A DNA stretch of 64,000 nt from Harmothoe impar (GCA_947462335.1 OX381714.1:60991800-61055799), one strand, 5' to 3'. Positions 10,469 through 22,480 are shown, counted from the first letter of the stretch. The notes: generated from the sequence alone by a model not told the origin. Made by a program: numbers and translations.

Positions 10469-10722
10469 GTAGGGAGGGGTAGTAGGGAGGGGGTAGTAGG
10501 GGGGGGTAGTAGGGAGGGGTAGTAGGGGAGGGGTAGTAGGGGGGGGGTAGTAGGGAGGGTAGTAGGGGGGGTAGTAGGGGGGGTAGTAGGGGGGGGGTAG
10601 TAGGGAGGGGTAGTAGGGAGGGGTAGTAGGGGGGGGTAGTAGGGGGGGTAGTAGGGGGGTAGTAGGGGGGGTAGTAGGGGGGGTAGTAGGGAGGGGTAGT
10701 AGGGAGGGGTAGTAGGGAGGGC
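10469..10722. repeat. G-rich minisatellite (GTAGTAGGGGGG)
   Basis: About 20 units of 11-13 bp, GTAGTAGGG with 4-8 G. Runs of four or more G at regular spacing could form G-quadruplexes on this strand. Open frames here are repeat artefacts. Confidence 0.92.
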
Positions 10723-10865
10723 AGGGGGTTGGGGGAGGTGAACCAAGGTGGACAGAGGGGATGCCAATAAGTCATATAAAGAACAACGTAGCTGTTTTGT
10801 TAGAGTTAGTCTGGGAGACGAAGCCAATCTCATGCAACATACACTAACACTAGTAACAGTACTCC

Positions 10866-11040
10866 GCCCTCCAAGAGACATATGATGCATGGATGCTTCA
10901 TTTTCATTTGTTGCCATGATGCCCCAACATCGTGCTGGCAAGTAAGTCAGCGAGCATCATGCCGACTATTCAGGAGTGTATCAACCACGAAGAGCTGCAC
11001 TCACGCATCACGCACTGCTGCATCATGACAATAATAGGGC
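10866..11040. mobile_element. P-MITE remnant
   Basis: GATGCATGGATGCTTCATT and further ATGATGC, GCATCATGCCGAC and GCATCATGACAAT words in family order, without clear ends. Confidence 0.5.
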
Positions 11041-11310
11041 AGGTCAAAAAAAAAGAAATGTGTATCAGGTTACATAGTCTGAAAATCTAAGTAGGGTAGG
11101 TTGGACTTTTTTTTTTAATTATTGATTTTTTCCACTTTGGCCTGAAAAGTACCCAAAAATTAACTGGTTAACTTCAGCAGCGACTTGCCGGCAACGGCGT
11201 CGACTCGTGAACTATCAAATTGACTCAGAAATAGCCCCAAAATTGGTGTAAATATAAATATTCTCTCAAAATTGGATAAAACTTTCGGCCCTGTTTTGCT
11301 AGGTAGTAGT
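11041..11310. mobile_element. Fragment of the GGCCAAAAAA family
   Basis: AAATGTGTATCAGGTTACAT, GGTAGGTTGGACTTTT and GGCCCTGTTTTGCTAGGTAG recur, inverted, at 14452-14595. Confidence 0.6.
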
Positions 11311-11856
11311 CCATCAATGCACTACATTGTATCTGCACTGAAAAAGTAAACTAGTCTCCAGACTCGTCGAAGTGACTGTCGTAAAACAAACGAGTCAAAA
11401 GTTGTCTAACCTATCAGGTTACCATCCCACAAATAGAATCTGGAGCTGGCAAATGTCGGGTTTTGGGCTGGCACATACCAAGTGGGTCTTCTATCTCCAG
11501 CTAGAGGACCCGCTTCCTTGTCACTTAGACAAGTTTTTGACTCGTTTATTTTATGACCGTCACTTTGAAGAGTCTGGAGACAAGTTTATTTTTTGAGTGT
11601 GTGGATGCTAGGTTAGTCTACGTCCTTGGTCCTCATTGAAAGGGTGTGTTTTGACTCACACCCCCATGCTCCTTTACCCAACTCATCACAGACCTTCACC
11701 ATCCTTGAGGCTATAAACGTCCACACCCTGAAGGTTGTCAAGGTTAATGTTTGTAACCACTCTGGGTAGACTGATGAATAGTGTCAGGCTAGGGAGGGAG
11801 TGGGGTCTGAGACCTCAGACTTAACCTGTACCTTAGGATACACACTTGTCTGTGTT
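11311..11856. other. No recognisable gene
   Basis: Weak internal repeat of GACTCGT and AGTCTGGAGAC words near 11358-11590. Nothing else is supportable. Confidence 0.35.
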
Positions 11857-12062
11857 AACCATTTATGGACAGCATGCTACTTTAGTACAATATTTCATGT
11901 TGTAGGCATGATGCAGCACCGGCGTACTTGTAACTCACCAGTCCTGCATTCATGCATTTTCAGAGTGTATGACCTTGTAGGGTCATCCTGATACATATTA
12001 TGCAGCCCTGGTGAGTAGATCCCAGGGCAGCCTTCATGCATCAAGGGCAGAGCACATTAAGC
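11857..12062. mobile_element. P-MITE, diverged
   Basis: Left end TAACCATTTATGGACAGC, a hairpin near 11905-11965 and CATTAAGC near the right end. Confidence 0.6.
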
Positions 12063-12390
12063 ATATTAGATGATAATGTAGGCCATTGGGGCTTTATTTG
12101 AGAGTAATTATTAGGTGTGTCCCACAAACATAACGTCACAAAATATACTGTCAGGTCAAAGCAGGTATCTGCCCAAATATATTTCAATAACAAACACTGT
12201 TGGCTGCTCACCGTATTAGAAACATGATTAATTCTTTTTTTAATTCGGAAAAAACAAAATCGGAATAAATCTAATTAGATTTATATTTTTATGTGGGCAG
12301 TGGAACACCCTTCCCCCCCCCCCTTGCCAATTGCTGCTCACACGTGGACCATTCTACCTATTGGTTATGACCTCGGTGCTTGTCACAGTG

Positions 12391-12708
12391 GCGGCTCCAG
12401 GATTGCCTATAGAGGGGGGGGCAAACCTGGTGATGCCCTCAGGACAATCTTGATGGTTTGGACATGAAATAATGCATTTTCATGCATTTTAGGACATACT
12501 ATTTTAAGACTTAGCCCCCTCCCCCCCCCAGATCATTCATACTCCGATGAAATAGAATGATGTGAGATATGATGTGTTCTATGATCGTCTCCATCTATCT
12601 CCCTTTCCCCTCTTGTCTTCTCTTCTCTTTTCGCTTCTTCCGTTTTTTCTCTCTTTTTTGGAGGGGGGGGGGGGAGCAAGGCCCGTCGCCCCCTGGATCC
12701 GCCAATGA
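12391..12708. mobile_element. GGCGGATCCAGG-ended element, copy 1
   Basis: Left end GGCGGCTCCAGGATTGCC, right end GCCCCCTGGATCCGCC. The right half (TTCTCTC-rich, G run, AAGGCCCGTCGCCCC) matches the inverse of 58205-58330. Confidence 0.65.
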
Positions 12709-13002
12709 TTTAATGTCAGAGGTGAAGGGGTCAGCCACAAAGTGTTGGACCTATCCTTACAGAAGGATGGTATTGAAACCCCAACCGGCACTCCCCACCT
12801 CCTACATCACGGTATAGTGCCGCGCAGACAGCCAATATTCCCGCCTGGACTCCCCCCCCCCCGTCCCCGCCTCAAGTCTGATATATTAGATCCTACCCCC
12901 CCCCCCCTGCCTCCTCCTGCCTCCTCCCCTGCCTCCTCCCACATCCTCAATCAATATCCTACCTCCTGGTACCCTATATACCCCAAACACCCACTGCTCT
13001 AA

Positions 13003-13535
13003 CCCTGTAAGGGCTGCACGGTACTTCAAAGATGGGTTAGGAGCTAATTTGGGGCCAATTTTCAAATGTGCGTGTAAACTTTTAAATTGTACTGATACTT
13101 AGAAATGCATATAGAATAGACAGAAAGCCATGTCAAAATAGGGTGTGCGACCCCACTCTATTACAAGGACAGGCCCTCTGACCTTAAGCTTGTATTTATG
13201 CATTTCTAAGTGTTAACACGCATATCTATGTAGGCATTATAGATACAAAAACAATGTATAACAGAAAAATAAAAATCGACCCCAAATTAGCTCCTAACCC
13301 ATCTTTAATGCCATATACCCTAAAAACCACTGCCCTAACCCTGTAAGGGCCGCATCTCCATAAACGATGGCATTTGTCTTCAGGACTGTCTCAACCCTGT
13401 TGGCATGATACTTGAATGCAGCCCTGGCGAATTACTCATATCACCAGGGCTGCATTCATGCATCATAGCGACCAGGGGCTAATGCATTAAAGCATCATGC
13501 TTTGGTGAACAAAGGGTATCATATTGCTTTAATGT
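13003..13535. mobile_element. P-MITE remnants around a nested palindromic element
   Basis: A left end TAACCCTGTAAGGGCTGCA occurs at 13003 and again at 13337, each preceded by nearly the same 30 bases (ACCCACTGCTC, ACCACTGCCC). A segment was therefore duplicated around the insertion. One intact hairpin lies at 13410-13470. Confidence 0.65.
13028..13306. mobile_element. Nested TIR element, 27-bp perfect ends
   Basis: The left AAAGATGGGTTAGGAGCTAA and its continuation TTTGGGG are mirrored exactly at the right end. CATTTCTAAG words pair further in. About 280 bp, non-coding. Confidence 0.85.
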
Positions 13536-13797
13536 GCTATGCCCTGTATCAGCATGATGCATGAATGCATGGCAGGTAATTCCTACTGCATCAAGACGAT
13601 CCTATGGGGTTGATACACTCCTAAAGGTTGGTATGCAACATGCATCATGTAATGCTGTGGGATCTTCTAATTATTGGACCATGTTGCTTGAAACACACCT
13701 TTTATTCATTCCCTGCCTCATATCATTGTATATGAGGAGGACACGACGGCTCGGAGCATGTATTCCGCATAGCTGCTCATTTATTAGCACTAATAGT

Positions 13798-14041
13798 TTA
13801 TTAGACGGATGTCGCTAGAAGATGACATTTGTCGCCATGATGCACCAAGGCAGCCCCAGCGAGTAACTCGCTGGGACTGCATTGGTGCATCATACCGACC
13901 CTTTGCGAGTGTCTCAACCCTGTAGGGTCGGCATGATGCTTGAATCCAGCACTGGCGAGTTACTTGCCAAGACTGCATTCATGCATCATGATGACCAAGA
14001 ATATGATGCATTGATGCACTATGCCGTCCTAAAAGGGTTAT
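13798..14041. mobile_element. P-MITE, near full length
   Basis: A clear reference copy: ACGGATGTCGCTAGAAGATG, hairpin 1 centred on GCGAGTAACTCGC, the GTGTCTCAACCCTGTAGGG spacer, hairpin 2 and the CCGTCCTAAAAGGGTTA end. Confidence 0.88.
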
Positions 14042-14284
14042 ATATGAATGCACCAATTAAAGCTCCTATTCCTGCACAGTACACAACTAATGACTATTCC
14101 CCAGGCTCCACTCAGTGTGTCCTATCCGCTCATTAACAGTTTCATGATTAGACTCATCTTCCCGATCATTTATACTACAATTGTGAGAATTAATAAAGCA
14201 ATAAACTCATTTAACTCTGTTCACGGCTTGTAGGTTCTCATTACCCTGTTGCCGTTTCAGTCGAGGTGCGCAATCAACAAAACT

Positions 14285-14450
14285 GTTAAAGCTTTAAGGG
14301 CCGCATAGTGCGCTAATGTGTTATGCTCCTGGTCGTCATGACGCATGAATGCAGCCCTGATGAGTCTACTCCCCAGGGCTGCATTCATGCATCATGACAA
14401 CAAAAGGACATAATGTATTTCAGAATGATGAAGTCCTCAGAGCGCTAAAA
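14285..14450. mobile_element. P-MITE, one hairpin
   Basis: TTTAAGGGCCGCATAGTGC start and a single hairpin at about 14333-14398. The right end is degraded. Confidence 0.7.
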
Positions 14451-14451
14451 T

Positions 14452-14595
14452 CAAGAATGATTTTGCAAAACCTAGCAAAACAGGGACGACCCTAGACGAG
14501 TCAAGGCCATCATCGGTGAGTCGGCGCTGAAGGTATACCTACCGTAGATTTTCAGACCATGTAACCTAAAATACACATTTTTTGGCCTTAACCCT
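14452..14595. mobile_element. Inverted fragment of the GGCCAAAAAA family
   Basis: The reverse complement aligns with 11041-11310 (TGTGTATTTTAGGTTACATG, CCCTGTTTTGCTAGG). Confidence 0.6.
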
Positions 14596-15365
14596 TCAGG
14601 AGTGTCTCAACCTCATAGGGTCGGCATGGTGCATCAAAGCAGTATACCGTCCTAAAAGGGTCAACAACTATGTACATAGAGTGGCTCACTAACCTGGTTA
14701 GAGAGTAGCTCGGTGGTAGACCTCCTCAGGTTGGTAAATCCGTTATATAGGTATCACAGTCTACACTGGGTTCTCCTGTCTATTTATAGACCGGGGCTGT
14801 ATGTCTATTTATATAACAGCCAATTGCTCAAGGAGTCTCTATAGGGTATAGACGACTTCAATCAGCCTGACAAGTTGAGGCAGAGCAGAAGAAATCTGAC
14901 CTGCTCCACTTGATATCCCTCTGGTGAAATCACTGGTTATTGTTGAATATTGTAAACACACGTATTCCTTAATCCAGGTAATAGATAGAGTGTAAATCAG
15001 TAGTATGATAGTGCTATAACTCCTTCAACAGGAGCTATATTCACCTTTCACTCATATGTTGCGGTATATTTTCTGATTTCTTCTGTCCCTTTTTTTAGGG
15101 AGATCAAGGATCTCCACTGTTCCTCTGTTTTAATCGTAATCCTTCTCTGTATCTGTCCTCTTCTTATTTCTTCCCATTCACTTTCCATAGAATACCTCAG
15201 TGACTGTTTCTTATAGAAAGGCGTCGGTAGATCCTCCTAGTTGCCTCTGGGGTGGCAAGGCTTTATTACTCTCTGTATAGATGTTGGTGCCAGCCAGGAT
15301 ATCTCCTTTATAACACGACAATGTATGTTGAACCCCCAGGGCCAGACTTAGATACTTTCTCTGAG
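14596..15365. other. P-MITE scrap, then no recognisable gene
   Basis: Up to 14664 there is P-MITE spacer (GAGTGTCTCAACCTCATAGG) and an end. The rest is ordinary sequence leading into the repeat field. No exon or RNA gene is seen. Confidence 0.4.
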
Positions 15366-15732
15366 CTGCTCCCAAACTATCTATACATATAGGAGCAATT
15401 CTCTTTGGGACAGATTTCCTCTTGTATTCTCCTCTATATAAATTGGTAATGGGACCTTGCAGATAGATGTCTGTGCCAAATACAACAGGCTAGAGATACA
15501 GTGGTTACTGTGCCTTTAGAAGTGCTCCCACAGTACAGATACAGACTCAGTTATTCACCATGAGCTGCTCGACACCTATACAGGAGCAATTCCCTTGAGG
15601 GCAAACTTTCCCTTTTTTATTTTCCTTGCCAATTGATAATGGCAAACTGCAGAAGCATGTGCCAAATACAACAGAAGGGATGTATAGTACAATGGTTGGT
15701 GGCCACAGTATAGACTCAGTTACCCTTCTCCC

Positions 15733-16076
15733 TGAGCTGCTCTGTGAGCTGCTCTGTGAGCTTCTCTGTGAGCTGCTCTGTGTGCTGCTCTGTGGGCTGC
15801 TCTGTGAGCTGCTCTGTGAGCTGCTCTGTGAGCTGCTCTGTGAGCTGCTCTGTGGGCTGCTCTGTGGGCTGCTCTGTGAGCTGCTCTGTGAGCTGCTCTG
15901 TGAGCTGCTCTGTGAGCTGCTCTATGCTCTGCTCTGTGTGCTGCTCTGTGAGCTGGTCTGTGAGCTGGTCTGTGTGCTGCTCTATGCTCTGCTCTGTGTG
16001 CTGCTGTGTATGATGCTATGAGTTGCTCTGTGTGTTGCTCTGTTAGTTGCTCTGTGAGCTGCTCTATGAGCTGCTC
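15733..16076. repeat. 12-bp minisatellite (GAGCTGCTCTGT)
   Basis: About 28 units with few substitutions (GGGCTG, GTGCTG, GAGCTG). It is a local expansion of the GAGCTGCTC word of the surrounding field. Twelve is divisible by three, so long open frames arise on both strands without implying a protein. Confidence 0.93.
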
Positions 16077-18116
16077 TCTCTCCCTACACAAGAGCAATTG
16101 CCGTCAGCACTCTCCGACACTATAGGTGTGCCAGACCAAATAGCCAGTGTACATATACTGGGGCTTTACGATCAGGCTCCGCCAGGGGGCTCCACTGTCT
16201 GCTCTAGTATATAGACAGCATATATATGACACCAAGCCAGGTTTTAGATTAGATAGGGAACTGCCTGTATATGTATGAATGGGTAGTGCCAACACCAACA
16301 GTGCCAGGTATAACAATCCCTGTGCATATACCAGGGGTAACGGTGCAGGTAGTTACACTAGGGGTTCTAGTATAGAGATGGTATATAATATATGACTCCA
16401 GGTCAAGTTTGAAACTACTCTCCTAATCCAAGTTTGACATTATATAAAGGTTCACCCTCTGAGTAGCAGAACCCAACTGGATTTGGTGTAAAATTTGTTA
16501 TTGTATCTAGTTCAGAAATCTAAACCACAAGAAGGTTCTCCTTCTATCGGTTCTTATATCAAATCAGAACAATTGGGCAAAATAAGTTTGGCCAAGTTAG
16601 AAATGGGTCTGCCTTTATAAAGCTGTGTTTAAGTACAGGTAATATCCTGTAGATAACTCCAAGTCAAGGTAATGTAAGTAGGATGATACCCTCTTACTGA
16701 TTAAGTAATGCTAGGTACCCTTGGTATATGAGCAGTATGGTGACTATACACTAATAGTACCCACAATACGACATGTGCTCTATGTGAGCTGCTCTGGACT
16801 AGCTCCAACCCAGGGTGTAGTATAACCCACCAATAGCAGCTCAATGTGGGTCACGTGGTGTCCAGGGTAGATTATACCTAGTATAGTGGTACTATATAGA
16901 AGCTGAAAATTTCACTATCTAATACAGCGAAGTAGCCAACAGTATGGGGTGAGCAGATGCCGAGCTGCTCCGGTTGTATCAGTATCCAGTGTATTAGCTC
17001 ACGCTATCTCCTGCTTTCACAATAGGAGCTGTATCTGGGAGTTGTCCGTTCACTGTGTATGGTGTGATCGGATGCTGAGTTTGAATTGCGTTTGAATTGC
17101 TGCATATTAGTATCTAGTGTATTGGATATATGAGTTGCTCACGCTATCCCCTAGTCTAGTATTATATGAAATAGGCAATGTTCACTATATTGCAGGTATG
17201 TAGCCTGAAAACATATATGGGGTTAGATTATGCATTTACCCCAGTATTATATGATATATATATATAGGCAATGTCTACCTTCACCTTATATTGCAGGAAG
17301 GTAGCCTGAAAACACAGATCTATATCTGTATCTATACTGGGGTGAGAGGTTCCTGAGATGCTCCAATCGAGTTGCTCACGCTCTCCTCTGTCCCCACGTC
17401 CTATCCTGGGTTAGACTATACTTATATAGTAGTGCTATAGTATATACTCCCACTATACCTAATACAGCTAATCTGTACACAGTGGCTTGTGAGTTGCTCC
17501 AATAGAGGCCTATATGATTGTGAGCTGCTCTCCCCTGCCCCACGTGCTCTCTACTACTGGAGGTTGTGGACTAGACCTGGTGGGGGTAGTAGTATAGGGT
17601 GCGTGTGGTGGGGTACAGGAGGGGAGGAGGCCAGCGAGGTACAGCAGGCCATGCTAGTCTAGGTAGGCAAGGTGTACAACCAAGTATGGGGAGGTCCAAG
17701 GTTAGTGCCCACCCACCTCTATAGCATCTCTTATTTGTCTAGACGCCTTGGCTATTGTAGGTAATCCAGATCGGATATGGGTGAACCAATACCTCCGAGT
17801 AATCCCTGCTCAGGTGTTGCACTTCAGAGTCCAGTGGCTCTCTATATCACCCCGTATTTGCCTAGACTCTAGACGCCGTGTTTATATCCCAGGTGGTAGG
17901 TGATCCAGATGGGCATGTAGGCTTTAGTTGAGTGAACCAATACCTCCTCGGAGTGCTATCCCTCCTCAGATGTTCCTTAAGAATACAGCGGTCCTCTATA
18001 CCAACCTGTTTCTCTACTACTGACAGTGTATTCTGTTGTCCTATCTGCTGAGTGGGAGTTCTGGTTGTTATCCTGGAGCAGCTGCTCACGAATTGCTCAA
18101 TGCTTCAGTGTCGCTA

Positions 18117-18134
18117 GTTGTTGTTGTTGTTGTT
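18117..18134. repeat. (GTT)n microsatellite
   Basis: Six GTT triplets. A similar tract lies at about 50,990-51,008. Confidence 0.8.
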
Positions 18135-18735
18135 CTATCCCCACCTTCTGGTGGTTCATCGGCGAGGAGCAGTAGGTACTCCTGGTGTCCACGAGTTGCT
18201 CACTGTCTCAGGCAGTCTGTGACAGGTAGCTTGACACAGTGTTCCCTATGGTTCTCCTATCCCCAGTATAGTGACCAGCGGTAGGTCAGCTGGCTTATCA
18301 GAGGAGAGCAGTACTCCCAATTCTATAACTCCTCACGATCTGCTCCTGAGTTGCTTATAACCACAGAAAGATGTAGTTGTCCTTCTCAGTGCTACTTCTG
18401 GCTGTTGCCAGATATCAACTAGAACGGCTCACGAGCTCAATGCCTCAGATAGACCCATATAGTGTTGTCCCATGCCCACCTGGCCAGTAGTGGCTCGGTG
18501 GTTATCCTGGATGTTTGTCAGCTGAGGAGCAGTTGTCCCAGTGTGCTGGAACTGCTCGCGATCTACCCACGAGTTGCTCATAACCACAGGAAGGCTCCCA
18601 TTTTGTTGTCTTCCTCCTCTAGCGGTACTGCTGGTTGTTACAAGGTAGGATCCCACCTGGTCAGCAGTGGCTGGGTGGTTGTCCTGGTTGTTGGCTGTGG
18701 CTGCCTCAGACTGAGCTGCTCCGTGAGCTGCTCCC

Positions 18736-18776
18736 CACAGACACACAGACAGACAGACACACAGACAGACGGGCAG
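18736..18776. repeat. ACAGACAG/ACACAGAC microsatellite
   Basis: Simple CAGA/CACA alternation about 40 bp long at the right margin of the GAGCTGCTC field. Confidence 0.8.
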
Positions 18777-18822
18777 GGGGCCAGTGTTGTAGTCCGTATA
18801 GCCTCAGTACACGCCGCTCCTA

Positions 18823-19505
18823 TCGATTTTAGACCCCTCCTCCTCCCTCTCCTCCTCCCCACAGCCTCCTCCCTCCTCCTACTGGCTACACAGAAAATCT
18901 AGATGCCCCGGCCCTTAGTCTGAAGTGCACAGCCAAAAATAATTTTCTTATTTCAAGAAACTAAGATAAATAAACTCGCTTGGCGGACAAATGAATAGTT
19001 TTAAGAAAAAGAAAAATTTGTCCGATTTGTCCACTCGATTTTAGACCCCTCCTCCTCCTTCTTCTTCTCCAGCCTCCTCCCTCCTACGGCTACACAGATA
19101 ATCTAAATGCCAATGCCCCTAGTCTGTAATGGCTATTCCGGTCTAGCCATAAGGATACACACTGATAATCTAAATACTCCAGGCCCTAGTCTGTAGTGGC
19201 TATCCTGGGTTAATCATAGTCTTAGAGGTACACACTGATAATCTAAAAGCCCTGGCCCTTAGTCTGTATGTGACTATTCCAGGTTGGCCATAAGGATACA
19301 CATTGATAATCTAAATGCCCCTGGTCCTCAGTCTGTAGTGGTTATCCAAGGTGGTTGGTCATAAAGACATTGTATACAGGATGATCAAATCTATGAGATG
19401 GGCTGAAGACAGAAATCCCGCTCCTACACGTCATATCGTCTACACAGATAATCTAAAAGCCCCTGCCTTTAGTCTGTAGTGGGTATCCAGTTTGGTCATA
19501 AGGAC
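18823..19505. repeat. Approximately 66-bp tandem repeat (AGATAATCTAAATGCCC)
   Basis: Six units carry TACACAGATAATCTAAATGC, a CCCTAGTCTGTAGTGGCTAT stretch and GTCATAAGGA. Starts are near 18888, 19090, 19157, 19228, 19294 and 19438. A 100-bp CTCCTCC-rich segment with GATTTTAGACCCCTCCTCC is duplicated at 18825 and 19036. No splice site lies next to it. Confidence 0.8.
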
Positions 19506-19811
19506 AATGGTCAGGCATGACCAAGTGCTATTCAAAAATGACTGAGGCATATCAACATATGACCAATGCCTTACTCAAAGAGTCTAAAATTAATTGAAAT
19601 GGAGAAGGGTAAGGTGAGATGGTCAGTACTGACCAACCGGGCAATATTAACTACTGGGGAACCTAGGTTGCATGGACGTATAGCGAGCCAAAATATGACT
19701 AACTTGGTCAGGCACTATAGTGACTGAGAGATTGGTCGTATTGCATCTCAGTGTAGAGCCGCCAACACAAACTGTGTAGTAGCTTCTTTGGCCGCCACCC
19801 AGCCCCAGCCT

Positions 19812-20048
19812 AGCCCTTTAAGGGCCGCATAATGCTTTAATGCCTCTGCCCTTTGTCGGCATGATGCATGAATGCAGCCCTGGCGAGTCCTTGCTAGGGC
19901 TGCATTCATGTATCATGCCGACCCTTCGGGTATGTATCAACCATGCAGCGGCATGGCATGATGCTTGGATGCAGCTCTGGCGAGTTACTCACCAGGGTTG
20001 CATTTAAGCATCATAACAACAAAGGACATAAAGCACTATGCGGCCAGT
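19812..20048. mobile_element. P-MITE inside the left duplication copy
   Basis: CCCTTTAAGGGCCGCATAAT start, both hairpins, and a right end of unusual form (ACTATGCGGCCAG). Confidence 0.8.
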
Positions 20049-20714
20049 CTACAGTTGCCTCAGCCTAGGAACCTCTCCACCATGTATCAGGCTCACCGGG
20101 TTAGACAAATAAGGTCTAGGAGGTAGAAGCACCATTTTGGATTTGGTACCAATCTTAAAAGAGTTGGGTTTCTGGGATGTAACTCCCTGGACAACAAGAG
20201 GTAGGAATGGTGCCTAGATTGGTCAAAGTTTCATAGGCATTAATGCAATTTAATACTAGGGAAAAGTAGGAAGTCCCAAAATAGGTATACGGCACTGGCG
20301 CATTAGGCTATGGGGGCCGCCATCTTGGCTCAGAGCAATGCATTGTGGTTAGGCCCCTGACTCCAGAGCAGTGCATCATGGGTGACTTTTTTATCAGTAC
20401 CTTTCAATGGTTCTAGGTGTGAGGGGAGGGGATTAGCCTGATAAGTTTAGCCCCTGACTACCTGAGATACCAGCATGCGCTAGTCCCGTATAGGGTATAG
20501 GAAAAGTGGCGACTCTGACATTTAGTGGATCAACAATGGGATGAGCGGACTTACATAGAGGCGTATGCCCCCCTTCCCTGTTTTTGGGGCCGAGAATTGA
20601 GGGGCTTTTTAATATAGATATTTTTGGGGGGATTTTTGAAAAATGACCCGCCCGCCTCCCTGTTAAAATTCCTTTATCCGCCGCTGTGAATCGAGGCTAT
20701 TTGTGTCCCTATCA

Positions 20715-20966
20715 TTTACGGTACCTTATAATGAGTTGCATTAATGCATCATGTCCTCGGTCGTCATGATGCATGAATGCAGCCCTGGCGAGTAACTCAC
20801 CAGTGCTGCATCCAAGCCTCATGCTGACCCTATGGGGTTTAGACACTCCCATAGGGTCAGCATGATGCATGAATGCAGCACCGTCACAGTTACTTGCCAG
20901 GGCTGCATTGGGGCATCATGACGACAAATGTCATTTCTTAGCGAGATGCCGCCCTTAAAGGGTTAA
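20715..20966. mobile_element. P-MITE between the duplicated segments
   Basis: Two hairpins and right end GCCGCCCTTAAAGGGTTAA. The left end is altered to TACCTTATAATGAG. Confidence 0.75.
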
Positions 20967-21030
20967 GAACTCAGGAGCCTGGCCGCAGTGAACGCCTGCT
21001 GTGTGCTGATTGGTCAGTATCTAACGGGAT

Positions 21031-21862
21031 CAGTGTAGAGCAGCCAACACAGACTATGTAGTAGCTTCTTTGGCCGCCACCCAGCCCCAGCCTAGCCCTT
21101 TAAGGGCCGCATAGTGCTTTAATGCCTCTGCCTTTTTTCGGCATGATGCAAGAATGCAGCCCTGACGAGTCTGCTTGCTAGGGCTGCATTCATGTATCAT
21201 ACCGACCCTTCGGGTATGTATCAACCATGTAGCGTTGGTTGGCATGATGCTTGGATGCAGCTTTGGGAGTTACTCACCAGGGTTGCATTTAAGCATCATG
21301 ACAACATTGGACATAAATGATAAAGTACTATGCGGCCAGTCTACAGTTGCCTCAGCTGATTTGTCCTTCAAGTATCAGACTCACTGAGTTAGTCAGGTAA
21401 GGTCTAGGAGGTAGAAGCACCATTTTTGGAGTTGGGTTACTGGGTGTAACTCCCTGGTTAACAAGAGGTAGAAATGGTGCCTAGATTGGTCAAATTTCAT
21501 AGGAATTAATACAATTTAATACTGGAATCCTAGGGGGAAGAGTAGGAAGTCCTACAAAGGTAGAGTGGAGGGGACTCTGACATTTATTTGATCAACAATG
21601 GGATGATAGCACTTCCATAGAAAATTTACAAAAATGATGAATGATTGCTGTTACATAATGCCCCCTAAGAATGCCAGGGAGTTATCTCATTGGTTGACAA
21701 TTCAACTTTTACACGCCAATAGGACCTCAGGAGCCTGGCCTCGTTCTGGGTGTACATCTCCCAGCACGACGTTAGGCTCGCAGACACCAGCCGGGCCGCA
21801 GTGAATGCCTGCTGTGTGCTGATTGGTCAGTATCTAACGGGATCAAGTGGCGGGAAACTGGG
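21031..21862. repeat. Segmental duplication, right copy
   Basis: Repeats the left copy: TTCTTTGGCCGCCACCCAG, a P-MITE at 21093-21336, AGGTCTAGGAGGTAGAAGCA, and a GCTGATTGGTCAGTATCTAA end at about 21818. It is shorter than the left copy because of internal deletion. Confidence 0.8.
21093..21336. mobile_element. P-MITE, duplicated sister of 19812-20048
   Basis: Shares the private right end ACTATGCGGCCAGTCTACAG with the left sister, so it was copied by the segmental event and not by a separate insertion. Confidence 0.8.
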
Positions 21863-21979
21863 GGAGGGACCAGCCGTGACGTCATGACCGTCAATAGAAA
21901 CGCTACGTCATTTAGTACGTCGTGTTGCACCAGGTCTGAATGCGTCTGGCTGGGTGTTGCTGGTAGGGCCGAGTCATTT

Positions 21980-22330
21980 ATTACTAGCTTGGGGGGGGGT
22001 GGGGGCTTGGTGGATTTTCCAGAAACGGCAATTCTTTTTCCAACCCCCCCTCCCCGCCCCCACCAATTAGACGAAAGTTATCTCGAACCTCCCCCCCCCC
22101 CCCCACTAAGTTTGGATTTTGAGAAATGACCCCCCCCCCTTATCCCATGCAAATGGTCACGAGTATCTAAACGGGCCATATTTTATTATGACCCCCCACC
22201 ATGGAGGCTTTTTCTGTTATGACCACTCCCTCCCTATATACACCAACCCCCCCCCCCCCCCAGCTGGCAATAAATGACTGGCCCTCGGGTCTGAATGCTG
22301 TCTGGTAGGCTGCGTGTTGCTGCTGGGGTT
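21980..22330. other. Homopolymer C/G-rich stretch
   Basis: Several C runs of 8-14 bases and one G run. It resembles the interior of the TTAAGGGAGTG elements but has no visible TIR. No gene. Confidence 0.45.
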
Positions 22331-22399
22331 GGGCTTTTACCCTTTAAGGGCAGCAGAGTGATTTAATCCTTAAAGAGTGTCCTGGCTTGAGAGGGTGGG

Positions 22400-22480
22400 G
22401 TGTTGGGTGGGACGGGGGGTCCCATATTGACCTGACGATTTTAAGAAATGCCTGTCAACCCGTAGAATTTAGGGCACTCA
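22400..22480. repeat. Fragment of the GGGGGGTCCCCATGTCG repeat family
   Basis: GGGGGGTCCCATATTGACC, GATTTTAAGAAATGCC and GAATTTAGGGCACT parallel 42112-42253 and 56412-56632. Confidence 0.5.

Larger units (their letters stand above)
15366..18750. repeat. Degenerate tandem-repeat field with GAGCTGCTC words
   Basis: Units of roughly 180-200 bp are visible at 15366-15560 and 15562-15733. They share GAGCTGCTC, AGGAGCAATTC, TGCCAAATACAACAG and AGACTCAGTTA in the same order. Further right the units decay, but GAGCTGCTC or GAGTTGCTCACG recurs at about 16785, 16960, 17140, 17470, 17520, 18080, 18190 and 18715. No gene is seen in these 3.4 kb. Confidence 0.6.
19745..21030. repeat. Segmental duplication, left copy
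   Basis: Starts CAGTGTAGAGCCGCCAACAC and includes a P-MITE, the GGTCTAGGAGGTAGAAGCAC stretch and, near the end, GCTGATTGGTCAGTATCTAA. The right copy starts at about 21030. Confidence 0.8.

Noticed and set aside
10210..10941. 243-codon Pro/Tyr-rich frame
   Set aside because: Runs through 200 N and a G-rich array; not coding.
15626..16097. Leu/Cys-rich and Ala/His/Arg-rich open frames
   Set aside because: Products of the 12-bp GAGCTGCTCTGT array; the same array opens frames on both strands.
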